Below are positions 53,767 to 62,907 of a stretch of 64,000 bases of DNA, piece by piece. The DNA is from an uncultured Bacilli bacterium (lineage in GTDB: Bacteria > Bacillota_I > Bacilli_A > RF39 > UBA660). A program made the position numbers and the translations under genes. Position 1 is the stretch's first letter; each line of letters starts with the position of its first letter. The notes below the pieces were generated by a model. It worked only from the letters and a program-made list of their open reading frames with translations, was not told the DNA's origin and did not search any database. Location of the stretch: assembly GCA_944332295.1 (NCBI GenBank), contig CALVJR010000001.1, positions 128,585-192,584 on the forward strand, given 5' to 3'.

Positions 53767-54719
53767 ATGACAAAATTAGAACAAGATTTACAACTTGCTT
53801 ATGCATTGATAGAAGAAAAAGAAAAATATGTGGAGTATTACTGGCAGTTTTATAGACTTTGGCCTTTCACAACAATCAACATGAAAGAATACTTAAATCC
53901 ATATGATTTAGAAAATAAAAAATGTACAACAATACAAGGAAGCTCTGATCATATATTAGAACTTTTTCTAAAAAAACCTAAAAAAATAATAGGAGTAGAC
54001 ACAAATCCATTAACTGGACATTATGGTAATTTAAAACTAGCATCTTTTGCAGTTTTAAAAAATCCAAAAGAATATTTAGATTTTTTTAGATGGCATGACT
54101 ATCCTAGTTTTGTAAAAATAATTATAAAGTACTTGATAAAGATATATTTCAAGAAATATCAAAATATTTATCCGGAGATAGTAAATCATTCTGGGAAGAA
54201 TTATTTAAAAAATATGAACCAGTAAAAATACGAACAAATTTATTTAAAGATACCGACGAAGAAAATAATCAAGCCCTATATCAAGCATTAAACTATTTGT
54301 CAGTAGAAAATTATAACTATATTGTAAATAATAGAGAAAAAATGAACTTTAGTTTTAAAAATGTAGATATCAGAAATTTTACAGAGTCAGTAGAAGAAGA
54401 ACAGGATTTTATAACTTTATCTAATCTTATTATTTATGCACATTGTATGTATCCTAATGATACTCTGCAAAGCTACAAAGGATTAATAGAAAATTTATCA
54501 CAAAGATTAAGTAAAAAGGGTAAAATCATAGCAGGATATCTCTATGATATTGAAAATGAAGATGATGATAGAAAAATCTACAAACAAGTATTAAGAGATA
54601 AAGCATTTCAAGAACCAGAATATTCATATCAATATGTAAAAAGAATGAGAGATTTACATTGCAATCAAGACTCAACAAATCATGATGCTACTTTAATATA
54701 TACCAAAAATAACAAATAA
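53767..54719 (+). pseudogene. DUF3419/BtaA-like methyltransferase with frameshift
   Basis: Two frames together make one protein of about 316 residues. Frame 1 (53767-54225) has YYWQFYRLWPFTTINMKEYL, TTIQGSSDHILELF and IGVDTNPLTGHYGNLK, a SAM-binding-like fold as in DUF3419 proteins. Past about 54118 sense resumes one frame over: KVLDKDIFQEISKYLSGDS, SFWEELFKKYEP, then FTESVEEEQDFITLSNLIIY and HDATLIYTKN. Adding one A to the A5 run at 54114-54118 joins both. Either a genuine pseudogene, a slippery run, or a read error. Confidence 0.7.
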
Positions 54720-54730
54720 ATTTTTAGTAA

Positions 54731-54795
54731 AGAAAAAGAATAAAAGAATAAAGGAATCTTTTTAATCACCTCTTTTATTCTTTTTCTTTTTAAGC
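54731..54795 (+). terminator. Long-stem terminator
   Basis: aagaaaaagaataaaaga and tcttttattctttttctt form a perfect 18-bp stem with a loop of about 21 bases, then T residues. A TATAAT for the sortase gene follows near 54797. Confidence 0.8.
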
Positions 54796-54818
54796 TATAA
54801 TAAAAAATAGGTGATACT

Positions 54819-55682
54819 ATGAGTGATAAACTACCAACAAGAGAAGAATATCGAAAAAGAAAAAAGAAAAAATTAAGATTTCGAAAATGGGTAATTGTAG
54901 TTTTTTTTATCTTCTTTCTAAGCATATTATCAGTTGGTAGTATTGGAATTTATTTTTGGTTAAATGATAATAATGAGATTGATAAAATACAAGAAAAAGT
55001 AGTTGATGATACAAAGGTAAAAGAAAAAGAAGATAATGATAATACAGAACAAATAAATCCTCCAGAAGATAAAGCGGATGATTACTGGGATTATATTAAG
55101 ATGAATCTACTAGAAGTTGATTTTAATGATTTATTAGCCAAAAATTCGGATACAGTAGGATGGATTCAAGTACAAGGAACAAATATTAATTATCCCATTG
55201 TACAAACAACTAACAATGACTACTACTTAAATCATGCTTTCGATAAAACAGAAAATAAAGCAGGTTGGGTCTATATGGATTATCGAAATAATGCTGTGGA
55301 TTTTAATCAAAATACAATTATTTATGCTCATAGTCGTTATAATGGAACCATGTTTGGAAGCTTAAAAAATATATTAAACAGTTCTTGGTATACCAATAAA
55401 GAAAATCATATTATAAGATTATCAACACCAACGGAAAACACAATGTGGCAAGTTTTTAGTGTCTATACTATCCCAAAAGAGAGTTACTATATTACACCTA
55501 GTTTTCCAACTGATGAAAGTTACCAAGAATTTTTAAATACCATTAAAGAACGAAGTGAAGTGGACTTTTCGGGAACAGTAAGTACAGGAGATAAAGTGTT
55601 AACACTGTCAACCTGTAAAGACAATTTTGGCAACAGAATCGTTATGCACGCTAAGTTAATCAAAAAAGAGACCAGAAATTAG
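54819..55682 (+). CDS. srtB: Class B-type sortase
   Basis: 287 residues: Lys-rich cytoplasmic N-terminus, one membrane segment (about 24-47), an acidic linker, then the sortase domain. Catalytic His is in IIYAHSRYNGTMFG (H171), Cys in LTLSTCKDNFGNR (C266), Arg shortly after (R273). GWIQVQGTNINYPIVQT and the long insertion before the Cys fit class B. Sortases join a cleaved sorting motif to peptidoglycan. The next gene encodes a protein ending in NPETS plus a membrane tail, an evident substrate. Confidence 0.9.
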   Translation: MSDKLPTREEYRKRKKKKLRFRKWVIVVFFIFFLSILSVGSIGIYFWLNDNNEIDKIQEKVVDDTKVKEKEDNDNTEQINPPEDKADDYWDYIKMNLLEVDFNDLLAKNSDTVGWIQVQGTNINYPIVQTTNNDYYLNHAFDKTENKAGWVYMDYRNNAVDFNQNTIIYAHSRYNGTMFGSLKNILNSSWYTNKENHIIRLSTPTENTMWQVFSVYTIPKESYYITPSFPTDESYQEFLNTIKERSEVDFSGTVSTGDKVLTLSTCKDNFGNRIVMHAKLIKKETRN

Positions 55683-55787
55683 TAGAAAAAAATGTGTAAT
55701 TTATGTAAAAAAAAGTAAACTTCTATGATATACTAAATATAACGATAGGAGACCTATCTGAAAAATTGGAAAGGAAGGAAGAGAAAA

Positions 55788-56675
55788 ATGAGAAGTTTAA
55801 AGAAAATCATGATGATGGTTCTAGTTGGTGCATTTGCATTTGTACCAATGGTTAGCGTTGATGCTGCAGAAACGGATATTAAACAAGTTAGTACTGGTGA
55901 AGAATTTTTGGCAGCTATTAAAGATGAAAATGTTACAAATATTGAATTAACAGACGATATTGAAATCACAGAAAGAGGAGTAATCACAACAACAAAAAAT
56001 ATTAATGGTAATGGACACAAGATTACTTATACGGGTAGTTTCAAAAATGGTGGAGATAACACTACCTGGGGAAGTGATACATCAAATGGTGATGGTATCT
56101 ACGTAATTTTAGCTTGGCACACAGATGTTACATTAAGCAACATTACACTAACTGGTGGTAACGTTGGTCTTAGTACAAATGGTGCAAATGTAACATTAGA
56201 AGGAACAATTGATGTTAGTGGAAATGGATTTGGAGGAATTGAAGTAACAGATGGACAAGATGACCCAAGACTACCTTCATTAACAATTAATGGAACAATC
56301 GTAAATACAACTGAGACTGATTTAACTCCTACATTATGGACTGATGGACTTACAGATGAAGAAGTTGCAACAGTAAATATTGAATACAATGGTGTACAAG
56401 TTGCTGCTTATGAAAATGTAAAAGGACAAGTTCAATTATTCTTAAAAGCAGAAAACACTCCAGAAGGTCAAAATTATGATGCTCTTGACGCTAACGATTA
56501 TAAACCAGCACCAACAGAAGAACCAGATGAACCAACTACTCCTCCAACAGAACAAGACAGAGTAGAAGATAATACTGAAAATCCTGAAACAAGTGATGGA
56601 ATCTTATTACTTAGTCTATTAGCAATCGTTGGAGTTACTGGAACAGCATTAACTTACAGAAGATTACATAATTAA
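55788..56675 (+). CDS. Sortase-anchored surface protein, NPETS motif
   Basis: 295 residues: signal peptide (about 1-26, ending SVDAAE), a region of parallel-beta-helix character (NIELTDDIEITERGVITTTK, VTLSNITLTGGNVGLS, NVTLEGTIDVSGNGFGGIEV), a Pro/Thr/Glu-rich wall-spanning stretch (EEPDEPTTPPTEQ), then NPETS (265-269), a hydrophobic helix and RRLHN. NPETS resembles the NP(Q/K/S)TN motif of class B sortases. The sortase gene is 105 bases upstream. Ribosome site ggaaggaag is strong. A ligand is not known. Confidence 0.85.
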   Translation: MRSLKKIMMMVLVGAFAFVPMVSVDAAETDIKQVSTGEEFLAAIKDENVTNIELTDDIEITERGVITTTKNINGNGHKITYTGSFKNGGDNTTWGSDTSNGDGIYVILAWHTDVTLSNITLTGGNVGLSTNGANVTLEGTIDVSGNGFGGIEVTDGQDDPRLPSLTINGTIVNTTETDLTPTLWTDGLTDEEVATVNIEYNGVQVAAYENVKGQVQLFLKAENTPEGQNYDALDANDYKPAPTEEPDEPTTPPTEQDRVEDNTENPETSDGILLLSLLAIVGVTGTALTYRRLHN

Positions 56676-56679
56676 TAAC

Positions 56680-56709
56680 AAAAGTACTGCATAAGCAGTG
56701 CTTTTTTTT
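56680..56709 (+). terminator. Terminator after the surface protein gene
   Basis: aaagtactgc / gcagtgcttt (one mismatch) with loop ataa and a T8 run. Confidence 0.85.
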
Positions 56710-56842
56710 GCCATAATTTATAAAGAATAAAATAAACAGAAAAAAAGAAACTAAAAATATTCAGATGATAACTTAAATGTTATAAAAAAGAACAACGAAT
56801 TGTTAGAAACAGATGATTTTGTTCTGTCTAGGAAGAAAGATA

Positions 56843-56851
56843 TGGTATAAT
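56843..56851 (+). promoter_or_regulatory. Extended -10 promoter of the restriction-modification operon
   Basis: TGGTATAAT is an extended -10 about 28 bases before the methyltransferase start. A clear -35 at standard spacing is not seen. Confidence 0.55.
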
Positions 56852-56879
56852 ATTATACAGGTAAAGGCAGGAGAAAGTT

Positions 56880-57989
56880 ATGACTAGAAAAAAAATAGAA
56901 TATGAAAATGAAGATTTTTTAACAAATCAAATTATTACATATATAGGAAATAAAAGATCTTTATTAGAATTTATTGGAGAAGCGATAGAATTAATAAAAA
57001 ATAAAGAAAAAAAGGAAAAATTAAATATTGTAGATATTTTCTCAGGATCAGGAATTGTAGCTAGATATTTAAAAAGATATGCAAATACATTAATTACTAA
57101 CGACCTAGAAAGTTATTCTCTAACTATTAATAAATGCTATTTATCAAATAAAAGTGAATTAAATATGGATCAATTAGTAAGTTATTATAATTTATTACAA
57201 GAAAAACTAAATGAAAAACTAGAACCAGGTTTTATCTCTAAATTATATGCCCCAAAAGACTCAAATAATATAAAAGAAGGGGAAAGAGTCTTTTTTACAA
57301 CACGTAATGCAGAATATATTGATACTTGTAGAAAAATAATAGAAAGCTTTCCAGAAGAAGTAAAACCATATTTTATTGCACCTTTATTATCAGAAGTATC
57401 AATAAAAAATAACACAGCGGGAGTATTTAAAGGTTTTTATAAAAATAAAAAAGGAAAAGGTCAATTCGGCGGAGAAGGTCAAAATGCTCTAAGTCGTATT
57501 ACTGCCGATATTAATATTCCTTTCCCTATATTTAGTAATTATGAATGTAAAGTAATCAATTATCAAAAAGATGCAAATACTCTAGCAAAAGAATTAAAGG
57601 ATATAGATGTAGTATACATGGATCCGCCTTATAATCAACATCCTTATGGCTCAAACTATTTTATGTTAAATGTAGTAAATGATTATAAAGAACCAAAAAA
57701 AATCAGTAAAGTATCAGGAATACCAGATAATTGGAATCGTTCCAACTACAATAAACGAAAAGAAGCATTAACAGCTATGGAAGACCTATGTAAAAACTTA
57801 AATGCCAAATATTTGTTAATTTCCTATAACTCAGATGGTTTCATTACCAAAAAAGAAATGACGGATATGTTAAAGAAAATAGGAAAAGTAACTGTCTTAG
57901 AAAAAAAGTATAATGTGTATAGAGCATCAAGAAATCTAAAAGATAGGTCACTTTATGTAAAAGAATATTTATTTATAGTAGAAAAGTAG
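56880..57989 (+). CDS. D12-class N6-adenine DNA methyltransferase
   Basis: 369 residues. TYIGNKRSLLEFIGEAIE at the N-terminus is the D12-class motif X region, VDIFSGSGIVARYLK (about 51-65) motif I, ITNDLESYS motif II-like and VVYMDPPYNQHPYGSNYF (248-251 DPPY) motif IV. It transfers methyl from SAM to adenine N6 in a specific DNA sequence. The next gene, eight bases on, encodes an HNH protein, so this is the modification half of a type II system. Recognition sequence not deducible. Confidence 0.88.
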   Translation: MTRKKIEYENEDFLTNQIITYIGNKRSLLEFIGEAIELIKNKEKKEKLNIVDIFSGSGIVARYLKRYANTLITNDLESYSLTINKCYLSNKSELNMDQLVSYYNLLQEKLNEKLEPGFISKLYAPKDSNNIKEGERVFFTTRNAEYIDTCRKIIESFPEEVKPYFIAPLLSEVSIKNNTAGVFKGFYKNKKGKGQFGGEGQNALSRITADINIPFPIFSNYECKVINYQKDANTLAKELKDIDVVYMDPPYNQHPYGSNYFMLNVVNDYKEPKKISKVSGIPDNWNRSNYNKRKEALTAMEDLCKNLNAKYLLISYNSDGFITKKEMTDMLKKIGKVTVLEKKYNVYRASRNLKDRSLYVKEYLFIVEK

Positions 57990-57997
57990 GCGATGGT

Positions 57998-59050
57998 ATG
58001 GATGTAAAAAAAATAATTGAAATTATTAATAAAGAAGGAAGACAAGGTCCCAAAGATTTAAAGAGTGAAGAAGTATATAACTGGGTCAAGAAACAATTAA
58101 AGATATCATATGACGATTATAAAAAGATTTTAGAAAGTAACGCAATAGATGATAGTAAAAGAAATGAAAATAGAAATGCTTTCTTTGTAATAGACAAACA
58201 TGGTAAATATCAATTATTTAAATCCAATGAAGAAGAAATTAGAAAATATTTATGTTACATTGTAAGAGAAAATGAAAAAATTACATCAGCAGAAGTAAGA
58301 AAAAAATTTAAATTAATCTACCAAGAATATACAATTGTTGATTTAATGGACCAAAAAAATCTATCTTCAAAACAAGATATTATAGACCAGACTATCAGAA
58401 ATATTTTAGTATCTAATTATGACAGAAAAAATAATAAAATTCTTTTTAATAGAACAGAAACACCCCCTTATAAATACACTTTAACAAAAGAAGGATACCG
58501 TCTAGCAGAAGAAGTAGATATCTTACTACAAAATCATAAAAATGAAGAAATACAAACAGAACACGAATTAGATGGACTAGACAGTATAGAGATAAATAAG
58601 GGTATAGGATATTATACAGAAGAAGAACTACAAAAGATGTTTGAAGAAAATAAAAATTTTGACTTTTATACAGCATATGATGTATCTTATCATGAAAAAG
58701 GTAGAATCCCTACTGATCCAAAATTAAAAACAACAAGATTCTATCAAGTAAAATGTTGCTGTGAAAGTGATAGAAGTCATAAAACATTTAAAACATCAAT
58801 ATTTCCAAACTTCTTAGAAGGACACCATTTAGTACCAATATCAGCTCAAAGAAACTTTCCATCAATTAACTTAGACTGCATTCAAAATATTGTGGCACTA
58901 TGTCCTAACTGTCATAGTAAAATTCATTTTGGAACAAGAGAAGAAAAGAAAGAAGTATTTGATAAAATAGTACAGTCTAGAAAAGAAGATTTAGAAAAAA
59001 TAGGATTTACAGAACCAATATTAAAAGTAATCTTTGATATCTATTATTAA
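57998..59050 (+). CDS. HNH endonuclease, partner of the adenine methyltransferase
   Basis: 350 residues. The C-terminal HNH domain reads FLEGHHLVPIS (274-279 region), DCIQNIVALCPNCHSKIHFG with Asn 297, zinc Cys 302 and 305, and His 306/310, plus an upstream CCC cluster (253-255) that may supply the other zinc ligands. The N-terminal ~240 residues, with helical and probable winged-helix parts, would bind DNA. It sits eight bases after the methyltransferase, consistent with a type II restriction enzyme. Confidence 0.8.
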   Translation: MDVKKIIEIINKEGRQGPKDLKSEEVYNWVKKQLKISYDDYKKILESNAIDDSKRNENRNAFFVIDKHGKYQLFKSNEEEIRKYLCYIVRENEKITSAEVRKKFKLIYQEYTIVDLMDQKNLSSKQDIIDQTIRNILVSNYDRKNNKILFNRTETPPYKYTLTKEGYRLAEEVDILLQNHKNEEIQTEHELDGLDSIEINKGIGYYTEEELQKMFEENKNFDFYTAYDVSYHEKGRIPTDPKLKTTRFYQVKCCCESDRSHKTFKTSIFPNFLEGHHLVPISAQRNFPSINLDCIQNIVALCPNCHSKIHFGTREEKKEVFDKIVQSRKEDLEKIGFTEPILKVIFDIYY

Positions 59051-59067
59051 AAATAAAAGGAGCAAGT

Positions 59068-59952
59068 ATGAGTTTAATAAATAAATTAGTATTAGGAATT
59101 TATAATAATCAATTAAAAGATGTGGATAACAAACAACAAAATATGACCTGGGATAACGAAGTAGCAATCGAAGAAAATATTCCATATCAAGAAGGAAATG
59201 ATAATCTATATACATATGACTACATATATGCCAAAAAAGAAGAAAATCCTCAATCTTTACCATTAATAATTAATATTCACGGAGGTGCTTTCTGTGGAGG
59301 AGATAAATCTGTAAATAAATATTATGGAGCTTTTTTAGCAAAGTATCATTATCAGGTAACAACACTAAATTATCATTACGCACCAGAAGGCAATCTAAAA
59401 AAACAAGTACAAGATTGCTTAGCAGCAATTACTAAAATTGTTGAAAATTATCAAAAAGAAGAGTTCTTTTTAACAGGAGACTCATCTGGATCTGTTTTAG
59501 TATTACTAATTAGTCTACTTTGGAAAAATGAAGAAATGAGAAAATCTTATGGAGTAGAAGTACCAAATGTTAGAATAAAAACACTAGGATTAACTGGAAC
59601 ACAAGCAGGAATTGATATGTTTCCTCCATTTATGAAACCATTTAACAAGGAAAATAGAAGATTAATATTAACAGGGTGTGAGGAAATAGAAAAATATACC
59701 AATATAAAAGAATTATGGACTAATGATATGCCTGCAGTTTTTATAATGAGTGCAGAAGAAGATGTTTGTTACCCTAATTGCCAAGACTTTGACCAATTCT
59801 TAACAGAAAAAAATCATCCTCATCAAAGTTTCTACTGTAAAAAGAAAGAAGAAGGAAAACTATACCATTGCTTTAATGTAATAAGACCAGATCTCAATTG
59901 TAGCAAAAGAATGAATGAAGCAATGATAAACTACTTTAATAATATAAAGTAA
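59068..59952 (+). CDS. Alpha/beta hydrolase, HSL-type esterase
   Basis: 294 residues. Oxyanion-hole motif NIHGGAFCGGDKS (His-Gly-Gly) and nucleophile FLTGDSSGSVLVLL (G-D-S-S-G) are those of hormone-sensitive-lipase-type esterases; the acid is probably in SAEEDVCYPN and the His in LYHCFNV. No signal peptide, so cytoplasmic. Likely hydrolyses short acyl esters. Precedes a glycosyltransferase gene by 9 bases. Confidence 0.8.
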   Translation: MSLINKLVLGIYNNQLKDVDNKQQNMTWDNEVAIEENIPYQEGNDNLYTYDYIYAKKEENPQSLPLIINIHGGAFCGGDKSVNKYYGAFLAKYHYQVTTLNYHYAPEGNLKKQVQDCLAAITKIVENYQKEEFFLTGDSSGSVLVLLISLLWKNEEMRKSYGVEVPNVRIKTLGLTGTQAGIDMFPPFMKPFNKENRRLILTGCEEIEKYTNIKELWTNDMPAVFIMSAEEDVCYPNCQDFDQFLTEKNHPHQSFYCKKKEEGKLYHCFNVIRPDLNCSKRMNEAMINYFNNIK

Positions 59953-59961
59953 GGGATAAAT

Positions 59962-60954
59962 ATGCCAAAAATAAGTATAATAGTACCGGTATTTAATTCA
60001 GAACAAGAAATAAAAGATTGTCTCGACTCATTAGTAGACCAAACAGAAAAAGATTTAGAAATTATTGTAATAGATGATAAATCAACAGACCACAGCCTAG
60101 AAATTATAGAATCATATGCTAAAAACTATTCTAATATTAGGGTATATAGAAATGAAGAAAATAAAGGTGTAAGTGATTCAAGAAATTTAGGTATTGCCCT
60201 GGCAACTGGAGAATACATCACATTTGTAGACAGTGATGACTATGTTAATACTACAATGTATGAAGAATTATATGAAGTAGCCAAAATGTATAACAAGCCA
60301 GAATTAATAACAACCGGAATCGTATTTGTAAAAGGAAACGAATATAGAACAAAAGACTTAAGTTACTTAGGAAAATCATCTCCTAAAGTAATACATCCGA
60401 TAGATAACGAAGAAGCAATATATGCAGAAAGTCCAACCACCTGTAATAAATTATTTAGAAAAGATACAGTAAAAGACTATAAATTTTTAAAAAATTGTCT
60501 CTGGGAAGATATTGCCTTTAGCTTTACTAGATTTTTAGAAGCAGATACCGTAATAGAAGTACCAACTCCAAATTATTTTTATAGAAGAGATATAACAAAT
60601 GGATTATCCTCTAAGAATTACCAAGAAAATGATAAAATAACGGATATTTTTAAAGTAGCAGATGAACTAGAAGAAGAATTAAAGAAAAAAGGAAAGTATG
60701 ATTATTTTAAAGAACAAGTAAAACTACTACAAATAGCAATATGTCTACAAAGAGTAGACGAATTAAAATGCTGGGATATAGAAGAAGAAAAGAAAAACCA
60801 AGTAAAGGAAAATATGTTTGCAACTATCTATCAAAAGTATGGAGACTTAGAAGGAGTAGATGAGGTTACTCTACAATGTAAAGCAAGTTTTAATACAATA
60901 GAAGAGTATAGTAATTTTCTAGAAACAAAGAAGAAAACAGTAACTAGAAAATAA
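59962..60954 (+). CDS. GT2-family glycosyltransferase
   Basis: 330 residues. ISIIVPVFNSEQEIKDCLDS, LEIIVIDDKSTDHSLEII, NKGVSDSRNLGIALATGEYI and FVDSDDYVN (D-x-D-type metal site) identify a GT-A fold GT2 enzyme. The C-terminal region has WEDIAFSFTRFLEA, as in galactosyl/glucosyl capsule transferases. Cytoplasmic; substrate unknown. Ribosome site aagggataa. Confidence 0.88.
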   Translation: MPKISIIVPVFNSEQEIKDCLDSLVDQTEKDLEIIVIDDKSTDHSLEIIESYAKNYSNIRVYRNEENKGVSDSRNLGIALATGEYITFVDSDDYVNTTMYEELYEVAKMYNKPELITTGIVFVKGNEYRTKDLSYLGKSSPKVIHPIDNEEAIYAESPTTCNKLFRKDTVKDYKFLKNCLWEDIAFSFTRFLEADTVIEVPTPNYFYRRDITNGLSSKNYQENDKITDIFKVADELEEELKKKGKYDYFKEQVKLLQIAICLQRVDELKCWDIEEEKKNQVKENMFATIYQKYGDLEGVDEVTLQCKASFNTIEEYSNFLETKKKTVTRK

Positions 60955-60990
60955 AAATCTACAAAAATAAAAACCAAACATAGTATAAAA

Positions 60991-61018
60991 TTGACATTTT
61001 AGTAAAAAATGATATAAT
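60991..61018 (+). promoter_or_regulatory. Strong promoter ahead of a decayed gene
   Basis: TTGACA, 16 bases, TATAAT: consensus boxes. The first reading frame behind it is broken, so it may now drive the genes at 61284 and 61986. Confidence 0.7.
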
Positions 61019-61039
61019 AAACACCAATAAAAAGGGAAT

Positions 61040-61271
61040 ATGGTTATGGAAAAATAAAAACAAGAAAGTAAGTGGACAGAACAATTAGAAGAGCAAGTGA
61101 TTATAAAGAAAACTAACAGAAATGTGTTTTGAACGTACAGAAGAATTTATAGAACAAGGAAATATCATTTACCAAACTAGCACACAAGAGTTACAACAAC
61201 AAACAAAAATAAAAGTTTGCTCTAGATTGTATGTTGCAACGATAAAAAACAAAGTATTAACCAAAAGATGA
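61040..61271 (+). pseudogene. Decayed small gene
   Basis: ATG 61040 is followed by an early stop (MVMEK), the same frame continues as KQESKWTEQLEEQVIIKKT, and after a frame change a 49-codon frame from ATG 61122 reads MCFERTEEFIEQGNIIYQTS to VATIKNKVLTKR. The pieces look like one small protein broken by a nonsense and a frameshift change. No family recognised. Confidence 0.4.
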
Positions 61272-61283
61272 GGAGACTGAAAA

Positions 61284-61982
61284 ATGAATAGAAACTTAGA
61301 TGTCTGGGCAATTCAAAAATATCCGAATGAATTATATACTGCCTTAGAAAATGTAAAAACTGATACAGGAGATTTAATTCTTTTTACTAATTTAGAATGT
61401 GATTTTGAATTAAATGGTCAAACAGTAAAAAGAAGTTTTGATACCTCGCTTTATTATGATGCTGGAAATGGTAATGATGCACTAATATTATTAATGAAAG
61501 CTGGTATTGCAACAGCAGACCAAATAAGAGAATATCTAGAAAAAAAACAATTAAGGTATCATGAAGTATCATTGGCCAAAGATTTTAATAATGCATACAA
61601 AGAAGAAAAAGACGATGAAAATATTCCGGAAATTTGGTTTGCAAGAGAAGAATATGTCTTAAGAGATGCCCTAAATGATAGCATAGAGCAAGGAAATATT
61701 ACATGTGATTATTACCCTTTATTGCAAGGATTTCTAAGTCTAAACTACAGTGCCAATTCTAATCTTTCTAGTTACAGTGTTGATGGAAGAAAGATATTAG
61801 GAGTAATTACCTTAGAAGACAAAATGATTTTATTGATTAATAATGGTAATGACGAGCGAAATATAAGTCCATTTCAAGCACACAAAATTATGGAGGAATT
61901 AGGAGTCTCTGTGAATGTTCTTTCTGATAGGGAATTTAATATTGAAAAACCTTATCAAGGAAAAATGATAGAGAAAAAATAA
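61284..61982 (+). CDS. Unknown 232-residue cytoplasmic protein
   Basis: Not recognised. A soluble mix of helix and strand, for example LYTALENVKTDTGDLILFTN, YYDAGNGNDALILLMKAGIA and ALNDSIEQGNITCDYYPLLQ. No membrane segment. Ribosome site gaggagactg. The stop is three bases before the sirtuin start, so the two are co-translated, and an ADP-ribose- or acyl-linked function with the sirtuin is conceivable but unsupported by motifs. Confidence 0.55.
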   Translation: MNRNLDVWAIQKYPNELYTALENVKTDTGDLILFTNLECDFELNGQTVKRSFDTSLYYDAGNGNDALILLMKAGIATADQIREYLEKKQLRYHEVSLAKDFNNAYKEEKDDENIPEIWFAREEYVLRDALNDSIEQGNITCDYYPLLQGFLSLNYSANSNLSSYSVDGRKILGVITLEDKMILLINNGNDERNISPFQAHKIMEELGVSVNVLSDREFNIEKPYQGKMIEKK

Positions 61983-61985
61983 ATC

Positions 61986-62711
61986 ATGAATGAAATTGAA
62001 AGACTAGCCCAAATCATTAAAGATTCATCTAATACTGTGTTTTTTGGAGGAGCAGGAGTATCAACAGAAAGTGGTCTAAAAGATTTTAGAAGCAAAGATG
62101 GCCTATATCATGAAAAATATAAATATCCTCCAGAAGAAATTTTATCTCATCATTTCTTTTTAGAAAATACCCAAGAATTTTATAAGTTTTATAGAGATAA
62201 AATGAATAGTCTAAATTATAAACCTAACATTACTCATCATGTTTTAGCAAAACTAGAAGAAAAAGGACTATTAAAAGCAATTATTACTCAAAATATCGAC
62301 GGATTTCATCAAATGGCTGGTTCAAAAAATGTATTAGAACTACATGGCTCTGTACTCAGAAATCATTGTATAAAGTGTCACAATTTTTATGCTGCAGAGT
62401 ATATTTTTTCATCTAAAGATATTCCAAAATGTAGTTGCGGAGGAATAATAAAACCAGAGGTAGTACTATATGAAGAACCATTAGACGATGAAATATTAAA
62501 AAAAGCAATAAAAGAAATATCTGCGGCAGATACTTTAATTATAGGAGGAACATCTTTAAATGTTTATCCTGCAGCAGGTCTAATTAATTACTTCCAAGGC
62601 AAAAATTTAGTATTAATTAATAAAGAAAAAACAGCCTATGATATTAAATGTAACTTAGTGATTCATGATAGTATTGGAAAAGTAATGGAAAAAATAAACA
62701 TGGATTTTTAG
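61986..62711 (+). CDS. cobB: NAD-dependent protein deacylase, Sir2 family
   Basis: 241 residues. NAD-binding FFGGAGVSTESGLKDFRS (19-36), TQNIDGFHQMAG (101-112), catalytic His in LELHGSVLRN (H120), zinc Cys 128, 131, 149 and 151 (CIKC, CSC), then IIGGTSLNVYPAAGL. This is a full-length bacterial sirtuin, probably class U, removing acyl groups from lysines. Symbol follows bacterial usage. Starts three bases after the unknown gene. Confidence 0.92.
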   Translation: MNEIERLAQIIKDSSNTVFFGGAGVSTESGLKDFRSKDGLYHEKYKYPPEEILSHHFFLENTQEFYKFYRDKMNSLNYKPNITHHVLAKLEEKGLLKAIITQNIDGFHQMAGSKNVLELHGSVLRNHCIKCHNFYAAEYIFSSKDIPKCSCGGIIKPEVVLYEEPLDDEILKKAIKEISAADTLIIGGTSLNVYPAAGLINYFQGKNLVLINKEKTAYDIKCNLVIHDSIGKVMEKINMDF

Positions 62712-62721
62712 TAAATGAAAT

Positions 62722-62750
62722 TTGACTTTTACGAAAAAGTATAATAAAAT
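62722..62750 (+). promoter_or_regulatory. Promoter of the structured RNA upstream of the Spo0A-like gene
   Basis: TTGACT, 17 bases, TAAAAT, ten bases after the sirtuin stop. Confidence 0.6.
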
Positions 62751-62756
62751 TAAAAA

Positions 62757-62872
62757 GCAAGCGAGGAGATATAAACAATTATGTGAGCTATCTCGGGATA
62801 AAACCTACACGAACAAAGCAGTAAGTACGGAGTCGCTAAGCAATAGCAGTAGACTTTGTGCTTTTTTATTTT
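62757..62872 (+). ncRNA. Structured leader or small RNA of unknown class
   Basis: About 115 bases from a good promoter contain gagata / tatctc (62766-62794) and a compound stem in which acaaag / ctttgt (62813-62859) encloses agtc-gcta / tagc-...-gact (62831-62855), ending in cttttttatttt. The last stem plus T run is a terminator, so it is either a stand-alone small RNA or an attenuating leader of the gene at 62908. It does not match a riboswitch core that I know. Confidence 0.5.
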
Positions 62873-62907
62873 GCAAAGCATAAAGTAAAATAAAGGAGAG
62901 AGAAAAA

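Noticed and set aside
8364-55720. Recurring GTAAAC/GTTTAC hexamers in upstream regions (8364, 16393, 16421, 23844, 29295, 55715)
   Set aside because: A hexamer of this composition is expected a few times in this much AT-rich intergenic DNA, and no extended consensus was apparent.
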